From Flexilinea flocculi (GTDB lineage Bacteria > Chloroflexota > Anaerolineae > Anaerolineales > Anaerolineaceae): 64,000 bases of DNA. Location: the NCBI RefSeq assembly GCF_001192795.1, contig NZ_DF968179.1, positions 394,311 to 458,310 of the forward strand, written 5' to 3'. The notes below the pieces were generated by a model that was given only the letters and a program-made list of their open reading frames with translations, searched no databases and was not told the origin of the DNA. Positions 27,327-34,545 of this stretch are shown here, piece after piece (position 1 is the stretch's first letter; each line of letters begins with the position of its first letter). The position numbers and the translations under genes are program-made.

Positions 27327-28667
27327 ATGGAAAAGCGCCTGATCAAAGTCTCAGAAATGATCCATATTTTGTATAACCAGTTTGCAAAAGTAAGGGATGT
27401 GCGAACTGGGAAAAACACACAATATGAAATGAGTGATGCGATCATGGGGGCATTTGCCATATTTCATATGCAAAGTCCATCCTTTTTGAATGGGCAGAAA
27501 CAATTACAGGAAAAATTGGAACAAAACAATGCGGAAACGTTGTATGAAATCCGTCAGATACCAACGGACACACACATCCGCAACCTGTTGGATCCGCTCG
27601 ATCCAAAAGAAAACATGGGATGCTTCAAAGAAATCATAGACCGGCTGGCAACAAATGGCTATTTGGATGAAATGCGGGGATATGATGAGAAGCTGCTGAT
27701 AGCAGTGGATGGAAGCCAATATCATGAATCGCATAAAATAAGCTGTGCAAAATGCAATACGCGGGTCAAAGATGACAAGATTGATTATTATCATGTAATT
27801 CTGGCACCGGCAATAGTCCAAGCGAATCAGAAGGAAATACTTCCAATCGAACCAGAGTTTTTGGAACCGCAAGATGGACATGACAAACAGGACAGTGAAT
27901 TAGCCGCTTTTTACAGATGGTTGACAAGCTATGGGAAAAGATACGCGCGATATGGAGCAATTCTTCTGGGAGATGATCTGTATTGTAACGAACCGGCCTG
28001 CAGGAAGATGCTGAAAGCGGGATTTCACTTCATCCTGACGTGCAAACCGACCTCGCATGAATTTATGGCAGGGACAAGACAGTTTCTGGAAAACATACCC
28101 AATCAGGAGTTGGTGCGCAGCGTCAGTAAACGTATTTGGACCGGAAGACGAGGTGTCATCCATCAATTCCGCTATATCAATGATTTACCGCTCAAAATGG
28201 ATAAAAATCCACTGACAGTCAACTGGTGCGAATACACAGAAACCGATGAAAAAAGCGGAGAATGTCTGTATCGGAATGAGTTTGCAACCGACTATCGAAT
28301 CACAGATAAAAACGTCGAGAATATTGCTTTGTCCGGAAGAAACCGATGGGACATTGAAAACTCCGGTTTCAATGTATTGAAGAAACGGGGATTTCATTTT
28401 GAACATAATTTTGGACATGGGGAACAAAATTTGTCTACAGTTTTGGCAACGTTGAATTTGCTTTCGTTCCTGGTACACAACACCTGCAAACTGACCGATG
28501 TTGTCTATGCATATATTCGGAACAAATCGGATACAAATTCGCAATATTTCGAAAGAGTACGCGTTCTGACGGAAGTCTTTGTTTTTGAAGATTGGGACAA
28601 ATTGTTTGAATTGCTAAAATATCGACTTGAGCATGGTCGTATATCGATTTCTGAATTTTTAAATTAA
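27327..28667 (+). CDS. DDE transposase (IS4-like/ISNCY-type)
   Basis: A 446-residue transposase. The putative catalytic triad is Asp128 in IAVDGSQYH, Asp216/217 in LLGDDLYC and Glu344 in NRWDIENSGFN, the last in the YREK-like position of IS4-superfamily enzymes. A CxxC (Cys140, Cys143) follows the first Asp. The N-terminal ~100 residues resemble the usual DNA-binding region. It is full length with no frameshift, so the element could be active. GGAGG lies almost directly against ATG 27327, unusually close, so the exact start is uncertain. The IS family name is not certain. Confidence 0.85.
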   Translation: MEKRLIKVSEMIHILYNQFAKVRDVRTGKNTQYEMSDAIMGAFAIFHMQSPSFLNGQKQLQEKLEQNNAETLYEIRQIPTDTHIRNLLDPLDPKENMGCFKEIIDRLATNGYLDEMRGYDEKLLIAVDGSQYHESHKISCAKCNTRVKDDKIDYYHVILAPAIVQANQKEILPIEPEFLEPQDGHDKQDSELAAFYRWLTSYGKRYARYGAILLGDDLYCNEPACRKMLKAGFHFILTCKPTSHEFMAGTRQFLENIPNQELVRSVSKRIWTGRRGVIHQFRYINDLPLKMDKNPLTVNWCEYTETDEKSGECLYRNEFATDYRITDKNVENIALSGRNRWDIENSGFNVLKKRGFHFEHNFGHGEQNLSTVLATLNLLSFLVHNTCKLTDVVYAYIRNKSDTNSQYFERVRVLTEVFVFEDWDKLFELLKYRLEHGRISISEFLN

Positions 28668-28677
28668 CCTATTTGGG

Positions 28678-28713
28678 GAGTAATGCGCCTATTTTTAAAA
28701 CATTACTCTTTTT
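28678..28713 (+). terminator. Terminator of the transposase gene
   Basis: GAGTAATG (28678-28685) pairs with CATTACTC (28701-28708) and is followed by T5. It starts 10 bp after the transposase stop, inside the IS. Confidence 0.8.
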
Positions 28714-28903
28714 GCATACCTGTTATCTGAATATCCCTCATAATTTCCTTCTTTTTGCCTCCAGAATTCGCTATTGATTGGCCTGATTTCAATATTCTTC
28801 TGCCCTCTGTTTTCATTTTTCGAATTACTGGCATTCTGTCAGTTTGTTTTACGGTAAAATAAAGGCTTAATATGGTTAATTTTTTCAGATACCGAAGGTT
28901 CTT

Positions 28904-30271
28904 ATGATGAATACTGCAAAGAATTATCATCGGATCGTCCTGTTTTTTGTGACGCTGAGTGTATTGCTGGCAGTGTGTGTTGTCCCCACAGCAGCAGAAA
29001 GATCGCTCTTCCAGAAAAACGACGGAGTGGTCGATCTGTATTTTTTTCATGGCGACGGCTGCCCGCATTGTGCGGAGGAAGAAGTATTTCTGGATGAAAT
29101 GAAACAGACGTATGGCGAAAAGCTCGCCATTCATATGTATGAAGTCTGGAAACATCCCGAGAACATTCCTGTCATTGAAAAATTCGCACAAGCCTTCCTG
29201 TTTGAACCCAGCGGCGTGCCGGTGACCTTTATCGGGCGGCAGTACTGGGTCGGCTACAGCCCGGAAAAACGGGATGCCATGAAGGCGGCAATTGAAGACG
29301 GCATAGCGCACGGCATGGTGGATGCGCAGGACATCGCGGATGGCAAAGTCAGCCTGGAGGTGCCGCAGACAGATCAGATCACAACAATTCAGGTCCCGCT
29401 GATCGGAACGGTCGATTTGGCAAGCCGCTCGCTTTTTGTCAGTACCGTGCTGATCGGTCTGGTGGATGGCATCAATCCGTGTTCCTTATGGGTACTGACG
29501 ATGCTCCTCGCCATGCTGGTGCACCTGAATTCTCGGAAAAAGACGATCCTGATCGGTCTTATTTTTCTGACCGTCACGGCAGGCATCTATGCTTTGTTCA
29601 TCACCGGTGTTTTCACGCTGCTGACCTATGTCAGTTTCCTGAAATGGATCCAGATTGTTGTGGCGGTCATCACGCTGATTTTGGGGCTGATCAACCTGAA
29701 GGATTACTTTTTCTATAAAGAAGGCATTTCACTGACGATCCAGGATTCGCAGAAACCCGGCATCTACCAGAAAATGCGCAAAGTCATGAGCTCCAGCGAA
29801 AATCTGTGGGCGATGATCGGTGCGACTGTGGTGCTGGCCGCCGGCGTATCCCTGGTGGAATTCTCTTGCACGGCTGCTTTCCCGGTCGTCTGGGGTAACC
29901 TGCTGGTGGCGCATGGCGCGTCCCGGATGGAATTTGCCGTACTGTTGCTGTTATATATGCTGCTGTATCAATTGGATGAGATGATCATTTTCCTGGCGGC
30001 TGTCATCACGATGAAAACCAGCCGCATCGAAGAAAAACACGGACGGATACTCAAGCTGTTCAGCGGCTGTCTGATGATCACGCTTTCGACGGTCATGATC
30101 CTCAGCCCGGAATGGATGCAGAATCTCGGAAATACGTTGCTGGTGTTTGGTTTTGCAGTGGCAATCACGCTGCTGATTTTTCTGCTCACGAAAAATATCC
30201 TGCCGGGAATGGATGACAAAACGCATAAGCGTTCCACTAAAGGCAATTCGTCCAAAAAGACGCGAAAGTAG
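28904..30271 (+). CDS. Thioredoxin-like domain fused to CcdA/DsbD-type thiol transporter
   Basis: A 455-residue protein. A signal peptide (~10-31) is followed by an external glutaredoxin/thioredoxin-like domain (~42-140) with redox motif GCPHC (Cys53, Cys56) and a cis-Pro region SGVPVTF. A six- to eight-helix membrane domain follows, with INPCS and EFSCTAAFP supplying the two cysteines expected in CcdA/DsbD transporters. It would pass electrons from cytoplasmic thioredoxin across the membrane to oxidised proteins outside. ATG 28904 follows GAAGG. The C-terminus is Lys/Arg-rich. The stop codon TAG is the first three bases of an inserted MITE (see 30269-30351), so the present C-terminus may not be the original one. 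Confidence 0.85.
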   Translation: MMNTAKNYHRIVLFFVTLSVLLAVCVVPTAAERSLFQKNDGVVDLYFFHGDGCPHCAEEEVFLDEMKQTYGEKLAIHMYEVWKHPENIPVIEKFAQAFLFEPSGVPVTFIGRQYWVGYSPEKRDAMKAAIEDGIAHGMVDAQDIADGKVSLEVPQTDQITTIQVPLIGTVDLASRSLFVSTVLIGLVDGINPCSLWVLTMLLAMLVHLNSRKKTILIGLIFLTVTAGIYALFITGVFTLLTYVSFLKWIQIVVAVITLILGLINLKDYFFYKEGISLTIQDSQKPGIYQKMRKVMSSSENLWAMIGATVVLAAGVSLVEFSCTAAFPVVWGNLLVAHGASRMEFAVLLLLYMLLYQLDEMIIFLAAVITMKTSRIEEKHGRILKLFSGCLMITLSTVMILSPEWMQNLGNTLLVFGFAVAITLLIFLLTKNILPGMDDKTHKRSTKGNSSKKTRK

Positions 30272-30351
30272 TAATTCGAAATTCGGAAAAGCCCTTTGAG
30301 AAAAGAGAGAGATCTGGTCGTTGTGTTGTTTTTCCATATTTGGAATTGATG
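30269..30351. mobile_element. MITE supplying a gene's stop codon, near-perfect 9-bp target duplication
   Basis: Ends are TAGTAATTCGAAATTCGG and CCATATTTGGAATTGATG. Flanks are ACGCGAAAG (30260-30268) and ACGCGAAAA (30352-30360), 8 of 9 identical. It keeps AAAAGCCCTTTGAGAAAAGA and one inner arm (GTTGTGTTGTTTTT) but lacks the matching second arm. Confidence 0.88.
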
Positions 30352-30370
30352 ACGCGAAAAAAGAAAAATG

Positions 30371-30408
30371 AAAAGCCCCGCAATTCTTTGCGGGGCTTAT
30401 TTTTTTTG
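30371..30408. terminator. Terminator between CcdA-like gene and tRNA operon
   Basis: A GC-rich stem AAGCCCCGCAA/TTGCGGGGCTT with a short loop is followed by T8 on the plus strand and preceded by A-rich sequence, so it could serve both directions. It is 10 bp from the 3' end of tRNA-Cys. Confidence 0.88.
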
Positions 30409-30417
30409 TTGTTTTGA

Positions 30418-30488
30418 GGCGACGATCGGATTTGAACCGATGGTGAGGGTTTTGCAGACCCTTGCCTTATCCACTTGGCCACGTCGCC
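30418..30488 (-). tRNA. tRNA-Cys (GCA)
   Basis: A 71-nt cloverleaf. The acceptor stem is GGCGACG/CGTCGCC. The anticodon stem AGGGT/ACCCT holds the loop CTGCAAA, giving anticodon GCA. The T arm ATCGG-TTCAAAT-CCGAT is intact. CCA is not encoded. It is the second gene of a two-tRNA unit. Confidence 0.94.
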
Positions 30489-30518
30489 ATGATCCATATT
30501 CCGGCGTTTTAAAAAAAG

Positions 30519-30591
30519 AGCGGGCAACGAGACTCGAACTCGTGACCTTCTCCTTGGCAAGGAGGTGTTCTACCAACTGAACTATGCCCGC
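30519..30591 (-). tRNA. tRNA-Gly (GCC)
   Basis: A 73-nt cloverleaf. The acceptor stem is GCGGGCA/TGCCCGC with discriminator U. The anticodon loop TTGCCAA gives GCC. The T arm contains GAGTTCGAGTC. CCA is not encoded. It lies 30 bp upstream of tRNA-Cys, so the two are probably co-transcribed. Confidence 0.94.
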
Positions 30592-30637
30592 GTGCTCTCT
30601 TTGATATTTTTTGTTTTCTTGCCGTCCAACGCAGATT

Positions 30638-30665
30638 ATTATAATCGGTTACGAAAATCCGTCAA
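30638..30665 (-). promoter_or_regulatory. Sigma70-type promoter of the tRNA-Gly/tRNA-Cys unit
   Basis: On the minus strand, TTGACG (30660-30665), a 16-nt spacer, then TATAAT (30638-30643), about 47 bp upstream of tRNA-Gly. Confidence 0.75.
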
Positions 30666-30678
30666 GGGATGTGAATGA

Positions 30679-30825
30679 CAGCGATTCGAAATATAGGATG
30701 TGAGTCCTGTAGGGACGAATCCTGCAAGGGCGTGGCAATCTCCCTGCTGCATTAAGGAAAGGTTGTCACGCGAAAAAAGATTGCTTTGTCGGGCTGGCGC
30801 CCTCCTCGCAATGACAGATTATGAT
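30679..30825. repeat. MITE end joined to a GTCATTGCGAG-family repeat
   Basis: A left MITE end (CAGCGATTCGAAATATA) runs directly into a single interspersed-repeat unit that ends CCTCCTCGCAATGACAGA at ~30821. The left GTCATTGCGAG border of the repeat is missing, as if replaced by the MITE end. Confidence 0.75.
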
Positions 30826-30849
30826 GAATTCAGACAGGAACCAGATTAT

Positions 30850-31410
30850 TTATTTGATTTTTACGGGAATACCGGCTGCCATCCAGTATACACTTCCAGC
30901 GTATGCAGCCATATACTGATTGGCTCTGCCCAGGACATCCCGATACAGGCGCCCCAGCGGATAAGCCGGAACGACGCCCATGCCGGTCTCGTTGGACACG
31001 AAAATCCATGACAAATTCGCATGGTTTTGAACCACGTCCAGCAGCGCATCTATCTCTGCCTGGACCGCAGCCCAGGCTGTCGATTCATCGCAATCCTCCG
31101 GCAGGCTCAGGATGATGTTGGATGTCCACACCGACAGGCAATCCAGCAGGCAGACTTTAAATTCCGCCTCGTTCAGACGGAGCTGCAGCGCGGAGGCAAT
31201 CTGCCGCGGCGCTTCAAGCGTCTGCCAGTTGGCGGGACGTCTTTCCCGATGGTGTTCGATTCGGCGGCGCATTTCCTCATCGAGAATTTCCGCTGTGGCA
31301 ATATACAGCACCGGATTCCCGACAGCGGAAGCCAGCTTTTCGGCATAGGCGCTCTTGCCGCTGCGTGCGCCGCCTAAAATGAACGTCAGATTTTTCATGG
31401 CATTGATCAT
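30850..31410 (-). CDS. cobU: Adenosylcobinamide kinase/adenosylcobinamide-phosphate guanylyltransferase
   Basis: A 186-residue full-length CobU/CobP. The Walker A loop is GGARSGKS (residues 12-19). The Walker B-like LLDCLSVWTSNII and the EIDALLDVV and NETGMGVVP segments are typical. It phosphorylates adenosylcobinamide and then forms adenosylcobinamide-GDP, the substrate of CobS. It is the last gene of cobS-cbiR-cobU. Its ATG (31410) overlaps the cbiR stop as ATGA, implying translational coupling. Confidence 0.93.
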   Translation of the reverse strand: MINAMKNLTFILGGARSGKSAYAEKLASAVGNPVLYIATAEILDEEMRRRIEHHRERRPANWQTLEAPRQIASALQLRLNEAEFKVCLLDCLSVWTSNIILSLPEDCDESTAWAAVQAEIDALLDVVQNHANLSWIFVSNETGMGVVPAYPLGRLYRDVLGRANQYMAAYAGSVYWMAAGIPVKIK

Positions 31411-32195
31411 AATTGATCCAGTACCTCCATCGAGCTAAAAAAATCATCCTGCGAAAATACTTCCAGCGTAACTACACCGCTGTAACTCTTTTCGATCAAT
31501 TTCCCGATGACCGTTTTTACATTATCAATCGGCATATGCCGCAGTGACTGATGATCGCGCGTGTCAATTCCGTGCAAGTGGATAACGCGGGTTCGATCCA
31601 ACCAGGTATCGAGATACGGGGGAACATCGATCCCCTGCAGCCATAAATGGCCGATATCGATACATTCACTGGCAGGAACCTGCGCCAGAACGCGGTGGTT
31701 GAGCGCCGGCGGGTAGCTTTCCAGATTTTCAACTGCCAACAGCGCGGGATTCTGAAGTTCGGGCAGCAGCGACTGCAGCGATTGAACGCATCGTTCCACC
31801 CATATGGAAGCCTCTGTTTCGGAAGGATCTTTCACGATGGAATGGCTGTCGAGATGCGCGATGTAGGCATGCGGTCGGAGGCAATGCAGGGCATCGATCA
31901 CCTGTCGGGCTTTTGCCAGTGATCGGCTTATCTGGCTTTCATCCGCGGAAAACTGCAGATCCAGCGGCAGGTGAATCGTATAGGTCAAGTTCGCTGTGGC
32001 AGCCATCTGCTGCAATTCTGCAACCTGTTCGCGGGATGGAATATTACAGAATTGATCCACATCGAAAAGGACCAGCTCAATATCGTCCACTTTGTCTGCC
32101 AGGAAGCGCACATTCGGAAGGATGTCATCCGGAATGATGTATGAAGTGGTTCCGATGCGGAAAGGGAAGCGTTGCAAGCGTTCGCGACTGTTCAT
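31407..32195 (-). CDS. cbiR: Cobamide-remodelling phosphodiesterase, CbiR-like (TIM barrel)
   Basis: A 262-residue protein of the xylose-isomerase/AP-endonuclease-like TIM-barrel superfamily. FRIGTTSYIIPDDILPN and DDIELVLFDVD at the N-terminus, TYTIHLPLD, AHLDSHS, LAVENLES, CIDIGHLWLQG and VIHLHGID are metal-ligand-type motifs in barrel order. CbiR, described in Akkermansia, hydrolyses the phosphoribosyl linkage of cobamides so the lower ligand can be exchanged. The cobamide-operon context supports the match. ATG 32195 overlaps the cobS stop as ATGA; a longer frame reaching upstream to 32411 overlaps cobS and is not real. Confidence is lower for the symbol than for the fold. Confidence 0.8.
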   Translation of the reverse strand: MNSRERLQRFPFRIGTTSYIIPDDILPNVRFLADKVDDIELVLFDVDQFCNIPSREQVAELQQMAATANLTYTIHLPLDLQFSADESQISRSLAKARQVIDALHCLRPHAYIAHLDSHSIVKDPSETEASIWVERCVQSLQSLLPELQNPALLAVENLESYPPALNHRVLAQVPASECIDIGHLWLQGIDVPPYLDTWLDRTRVIHLHGIDTRDHQSLRHMPIDNVKTVIGKLIEKSYSGVVTLEVFSQDDFFSSMEVLDQL

Positions 32196-32938
32196 GGCAG
32201 TAGGTTCCCCGCCAGAAAACTGGCAGCCAGAAGCACGACCATTTCGGTCAATTCGACACTCATACCCAGCACATCCCCATTGATGCCATGAATTTTTGCC
32301 AGGGCAAGCCGGCTGACTGCGAAAACGGTCAGACTGGCTGTCAGGATCAGAACCAATCCAGCCCATCCGAGGCTGACTGCAAGAAGCAGCGGCGCTGCCG
32401 CACCTGCCCAAAGCGCATACGGGGGCACATTTTTCTTCAGGGATGCAGCCATCCCATTGGGATTAGCCAAAGGGAGACGGATGATCGCCAGGATACTCAG
32501 CCTGCCCAGTGAGGCAATCAGCGGAAAAAGCAGGAAATCGTTTTCTCCGGATAGGTCTGCAATGCAGGTGATTTTACAGCAGATCAACAGTACAAGACCC
32601 AGGACGGCAAAGGTTCCGTGGCAGGGATCCTTCATGATCTGCAGTCTTTTTTCCGCTGTGACAGACGCGAAAAAGCCATCACAGCAGTCGCTGAATCCGT
32701 CCAGGTGCAGTCCGCCGGTAAGGACTGCCCAAAAAATCGTTGTCAGAACCGCAGCTGTGCTGTTCGGGAAGAATTGTCGTGTGAGCCAGAAAAAACTTGC
32801 TGCCGCCAGTCCAAGAATGGCTCCGGCAAGCGGGTACCAAACAGACGATCTGCCGAATTCTTCTTCCGACCAGTTCGCAGCAGGAACTGGGAGGATCGTC
32901 AGAAATTCCAAAGCGGTGAATAGTTGTTTGAAGATCAT
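32192..32938 (-). CDS. cobS: Adenosylcobinamide-GDP ribazoletransferase
   Basis: A 248-residue integral membrane protein with six or seven helices. EFLTILPVP near the N-terminus, GGLHLDGFSDCCDGFFA with its Asp-rich metal motif, and EKRLQIMKDPCHGTFAV are CobS hallmarks. It joins adenosylcobinamide-GDP to alpha-ribazole(-phosphate), the last assembly step. ATG 32938 is used; an upstream in-frame TTG (32962) adds eight residues without family similarity. It leads the cobS-cbiR-cobU operon. The region upstream contains MITEs and no visible cobalamin riboswitch. Confidence 0.93.
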   Translation of the reverse strand: MIFKQLFTALEFLTILPVPAANWSEEEFGRSSVWYPLAGAILGLAAASFFWLTRQFFPNSTAAVLTTIFWAVLTGGLHLDGFSDCCDGFFASVTAEKRLQIMKDPCHGTFAVLGLVLLICCKITCIADLSGENDFLLFPLIASLGRLSILAIIRLPLANPNGMAASLKKNVPPYALWAGAAAPLLLAVSLGWAGLVLILTASLTVFAVSRLALAKIHGINGDVLGMSVELTEMVVLLAASFLAGNLLP

Positions 32939-32997
32939 TTGGATGCGTATACCTGTTTTCAATGTTTTTGATCATCTCTATTGTATCGGATTGTTTC

Positions 32998-33097
32998 CGG
33001 CGATTCAAAAATCGGGAAGGATTGAATATTGTTGTGTATTTTTTTGCACTTAGCATAAAACTATAAGACCAACTTTTTTTAAATTTTCGAATTACTG
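32998..33097. mobile_element. MITE-like element, diverged
   Basis: Runs from CGGCGATTCAAAAATCGG to TTTTCGAATTACTG, with an inner TTGTTGTGTATTTTTTTGC arm. No flanking duplication is recognisable. It lies just upstream of cobS. Confidence 0.65.
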
Positions 33098-33207
33098 GCA
33101 AAATATGGAAGTCATGATAAAAATAATCCAGAAACGATTCGAATTATGTGAGGGATTATTTGTTGTTGTGTTGTTTTTGTTCGGAGCCGGTAATTTGAAA
33201 TAAAGAC

Positions 33208-33310
33208 TTGCTATTCGGATAACGAGGAAAAACTTGTTATTGTGAAGTGTTTGCGCTTCGCGCAAACACTTCACAATAACAAAAAATTCTCCTTATAGTT
33301 CGATTTGCTG
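33208..33310. mobile_element. MITE-like element with perfect 23-bp hairpin
   Basis: The ends resemble the family (TTGCTATTCGGATAACG and AGTTCGATTTGCTG). The core is a perfect 23-bp inverted repeat (33234-33256 with 33260-33282) around a TTC loop closing TTGCGC/GCGCAA. It lies between the divergent cobS and cobT genes; a further partial copy with a GATTCGAATTATG end occupies ~33130-33200. Confidence 0.78.
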
Positions 33311-33317
33311 GCTTAAA

Positions 33318-33385
33318 GCGCAAAGCAACACAATAACAAGTTTTCTCTTTTTTCTCAAAAGGCTTTTCCAAATTTCGAATTGCTG
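33318..33385. mobile_element. MITE right half
   Basis: GCGCAAAGCAACACAATAAC, then TTTTTTCTCAAAAGGCTTTT and the end CAAATTTCGAATTGCTG. The left half is missing or replaced by the element at 33208. It ends 35 bp before the cobT start. Confidence 0.75.
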
Positions 33386-33420
33386 ATCATCCAGAAAAAT
33401 ACGATTTAAAGTGAGTCATA

Positions 33421-34461
33421 ATGAATTATCCAACTATTCCTCCCATCGATTTTGAAGCAAGCGCTGCAGCCCGGAAGCGGCAGAACAGTCTGACAAAACC
33501 GCTCGGGAGTGCGGGTTATCTTGAGGATCTGTCCGTGCAAATTGCCGGCATGACAGGAAGTGCAATACCGGATTGCTCCAGAAAAACTGTCATTTTAATG
33601 GCAGCTGACCATGGAATCGCCAAAGAGGGTGTCAGCCCGTATCCACCGGAAGTGACTCCCCAGATGGTGCTGAATTTTCTGCATGGCGGAGCGGCGATCA
33701 ATGTTCTGACCAGGCAGGTAAACAGCGCTGTGAAAATTGTTGATATCGGTGTGGCTTTCGATTTCGGCGAGATCCCTGGTATCTGCCACCGCAAAGTCGC
33801 CCGTGGCACTGCCAATATGCTGACAGGTCCGGCAATGACCCGTGAACAAGCGGAATCCGCAATCCGAGTCGGAATGGAAACAGCTGATGAATCCATTGAC
33901 AATGGTGTGCAGATGATTGCCACTGGTGAGATGGGGATTGGAAATACGACCCCTTCCGCTGCGATTACCGCGGTGCTGTGTGGCAGAGCACCTGCCGAAG
34001 TGACCGGACGCGGCACTGGTATCGACGATGCCGGGCTGCAACGGAAGATCCGTATTATTGAACGCTGTATTGCTGTCAACCAGCCGGATCCCGGGGATGC
34101 GATGGATGTTCTGTGCAAAATCGGTGGATTGGAAATTGCCGGCATGGCTGGTGTTGTCATCGCTGCCGCTGCACGGCGCGTGCCGGTGGTTCTGGATGGA
34201 TTGATCTCGACGGTCGCAGCAGCGATCGCTGTGGAACTGGTCCCTGAAACGAAGCATTACCTGATTGCCGGTCACCTATCCGAAGAAATCGGCCACCGTA
34301 TTCTGCTCGAAAAACTGGGATTAAGGCCTTTAATTCAGTTGAACATGCGCATCGGCGAGGGTACCGGCGCGGTACTGGCATTTTCTATAGTTGATGCTTC
34401 TTTGAATCTGCTGCGGAATATGGCGACGTTTGAACAGGCAGGGGTCAGCGACAAAGTATAA
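33421..34461 (+). CDS. cobT: Nicotinate-nucleotide-dimethylbenzimidazole phosphoribosyltransferase
   Basis: A 346-residue full-length CobT. QNSLTKPLGSAGYLEDL near the N-terminus, MAADHGIAKEGVSPYPPEVTPQMV, GEMGIGNTTPSAAITAVL and the C-terminal MRIGEGTGAVLAF are family signatures; the Glu in GEGTGA is the catalytic base. It makes alpha-ribazole phosphate from a lower-ligand base and nicotinate mononucleotide, feeding CobS. It is divergent from cobS-cbiR-cobU across a ~480-bp gap filled with MITEs. With CbiR it would complete a salvage/remodelling route. Confidence 0.94.
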   Translation: MNYPTIPPIDFEASAAARKRQNSLTKPLGSAGYLEDLSVQIAGMTGSAIPDCSRKTVILMAADHGIAKEGVSPYPPEVTPQMVLNFLHGGAAINVLTRQVNSAVKIVDIGVAFDFGEIPGICHRKVARGTANMLTGPAMTREQAESAIRVGMETADESIDNGVQMIATGEMGIGNTTPSAAITAVLCGRAPAEVTGRGTGIDDAGLQRKIRIIERCIAVNQPDPGDAMDVLCKIGGLEIAGMAGVVIAAAARRVPVVLDGLISTVAAAIAVELVPETKHYLIAGHLSEEIGHRILLEKLGLRPLIQLNMRIGEGTGAVLAFSIVDASLNLLRNMATFEQAGVSDKV

Positions 34462-34466
34462 TTTCA

Positions 34467-34511
34467 GATTATTGTATTATGTTTATGCAAAGCACAAACA
34501 TAATACAATAA
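34467..34511. repeat. MITE-type hairpin core between convergent genes
   Basis: TTATTGTATTATGTTT pairs with AAACATAATACAATAA around ATGC-AAA-GCAC, the same architecture as MITE cores. ATCTCCTCTTTTATTTCGAA follows as a degenerate right arm. It may act as a bidirectional terminator for cobT and the serine-hydrolase gene. Confidence 0.7.
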
Positions 34512-34545
34512 AAACATCTCCTCTTTTATTTCGAAGGACAGATTC

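Larger units (their letters stand above)
27199..28830 (+). mobile_element. Insertion sequence with MITE-family ends and perfect 9-bp target duplication
   Basis: A 1,632-bp element. The left end is CAGCAATTCGAAATATGA. The right end, reverse-complemented, is CAGTAATTCGAAAAATGA, so 18 of the first 21 positions match. Both sides carry the identical 9-mer GCATTCTGT (27190-27198 and 28831-28839). It contains one DDE transposase gene and a terminator. The ends match the small palindromic elements across the window, so this is a candidate autonomous parent. The alternative is that an IS inserted inside a pre-existing small element, but no second pair of inner ends and duplication was found. Confidence 0.8.

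Noticed and set aside
27227-28689. Alternative IS ends based on AGGCGAAT / AGGCGCAT near the transposase gene
   Set aside because: The match is about 8 bp, asymmetric, and has no flanking duplication; the outer CAG(C/T)AATTCGAA ends with a 9/9 duplication are far better.
32196-32411. N-terminal extension of the cbiR frame
   Set aside because: The extra 72 residues overlap cobS in another frame; the ATGA overlap at 32192-32195 and the family start support the shorter protein.
32940-33420. Cobalamin riboswitch upstream of cobS or cobT
   Set aside because: I looked for the conserved CCGCAACTGT core and B12 box on both strands; only MITE sequences are present.
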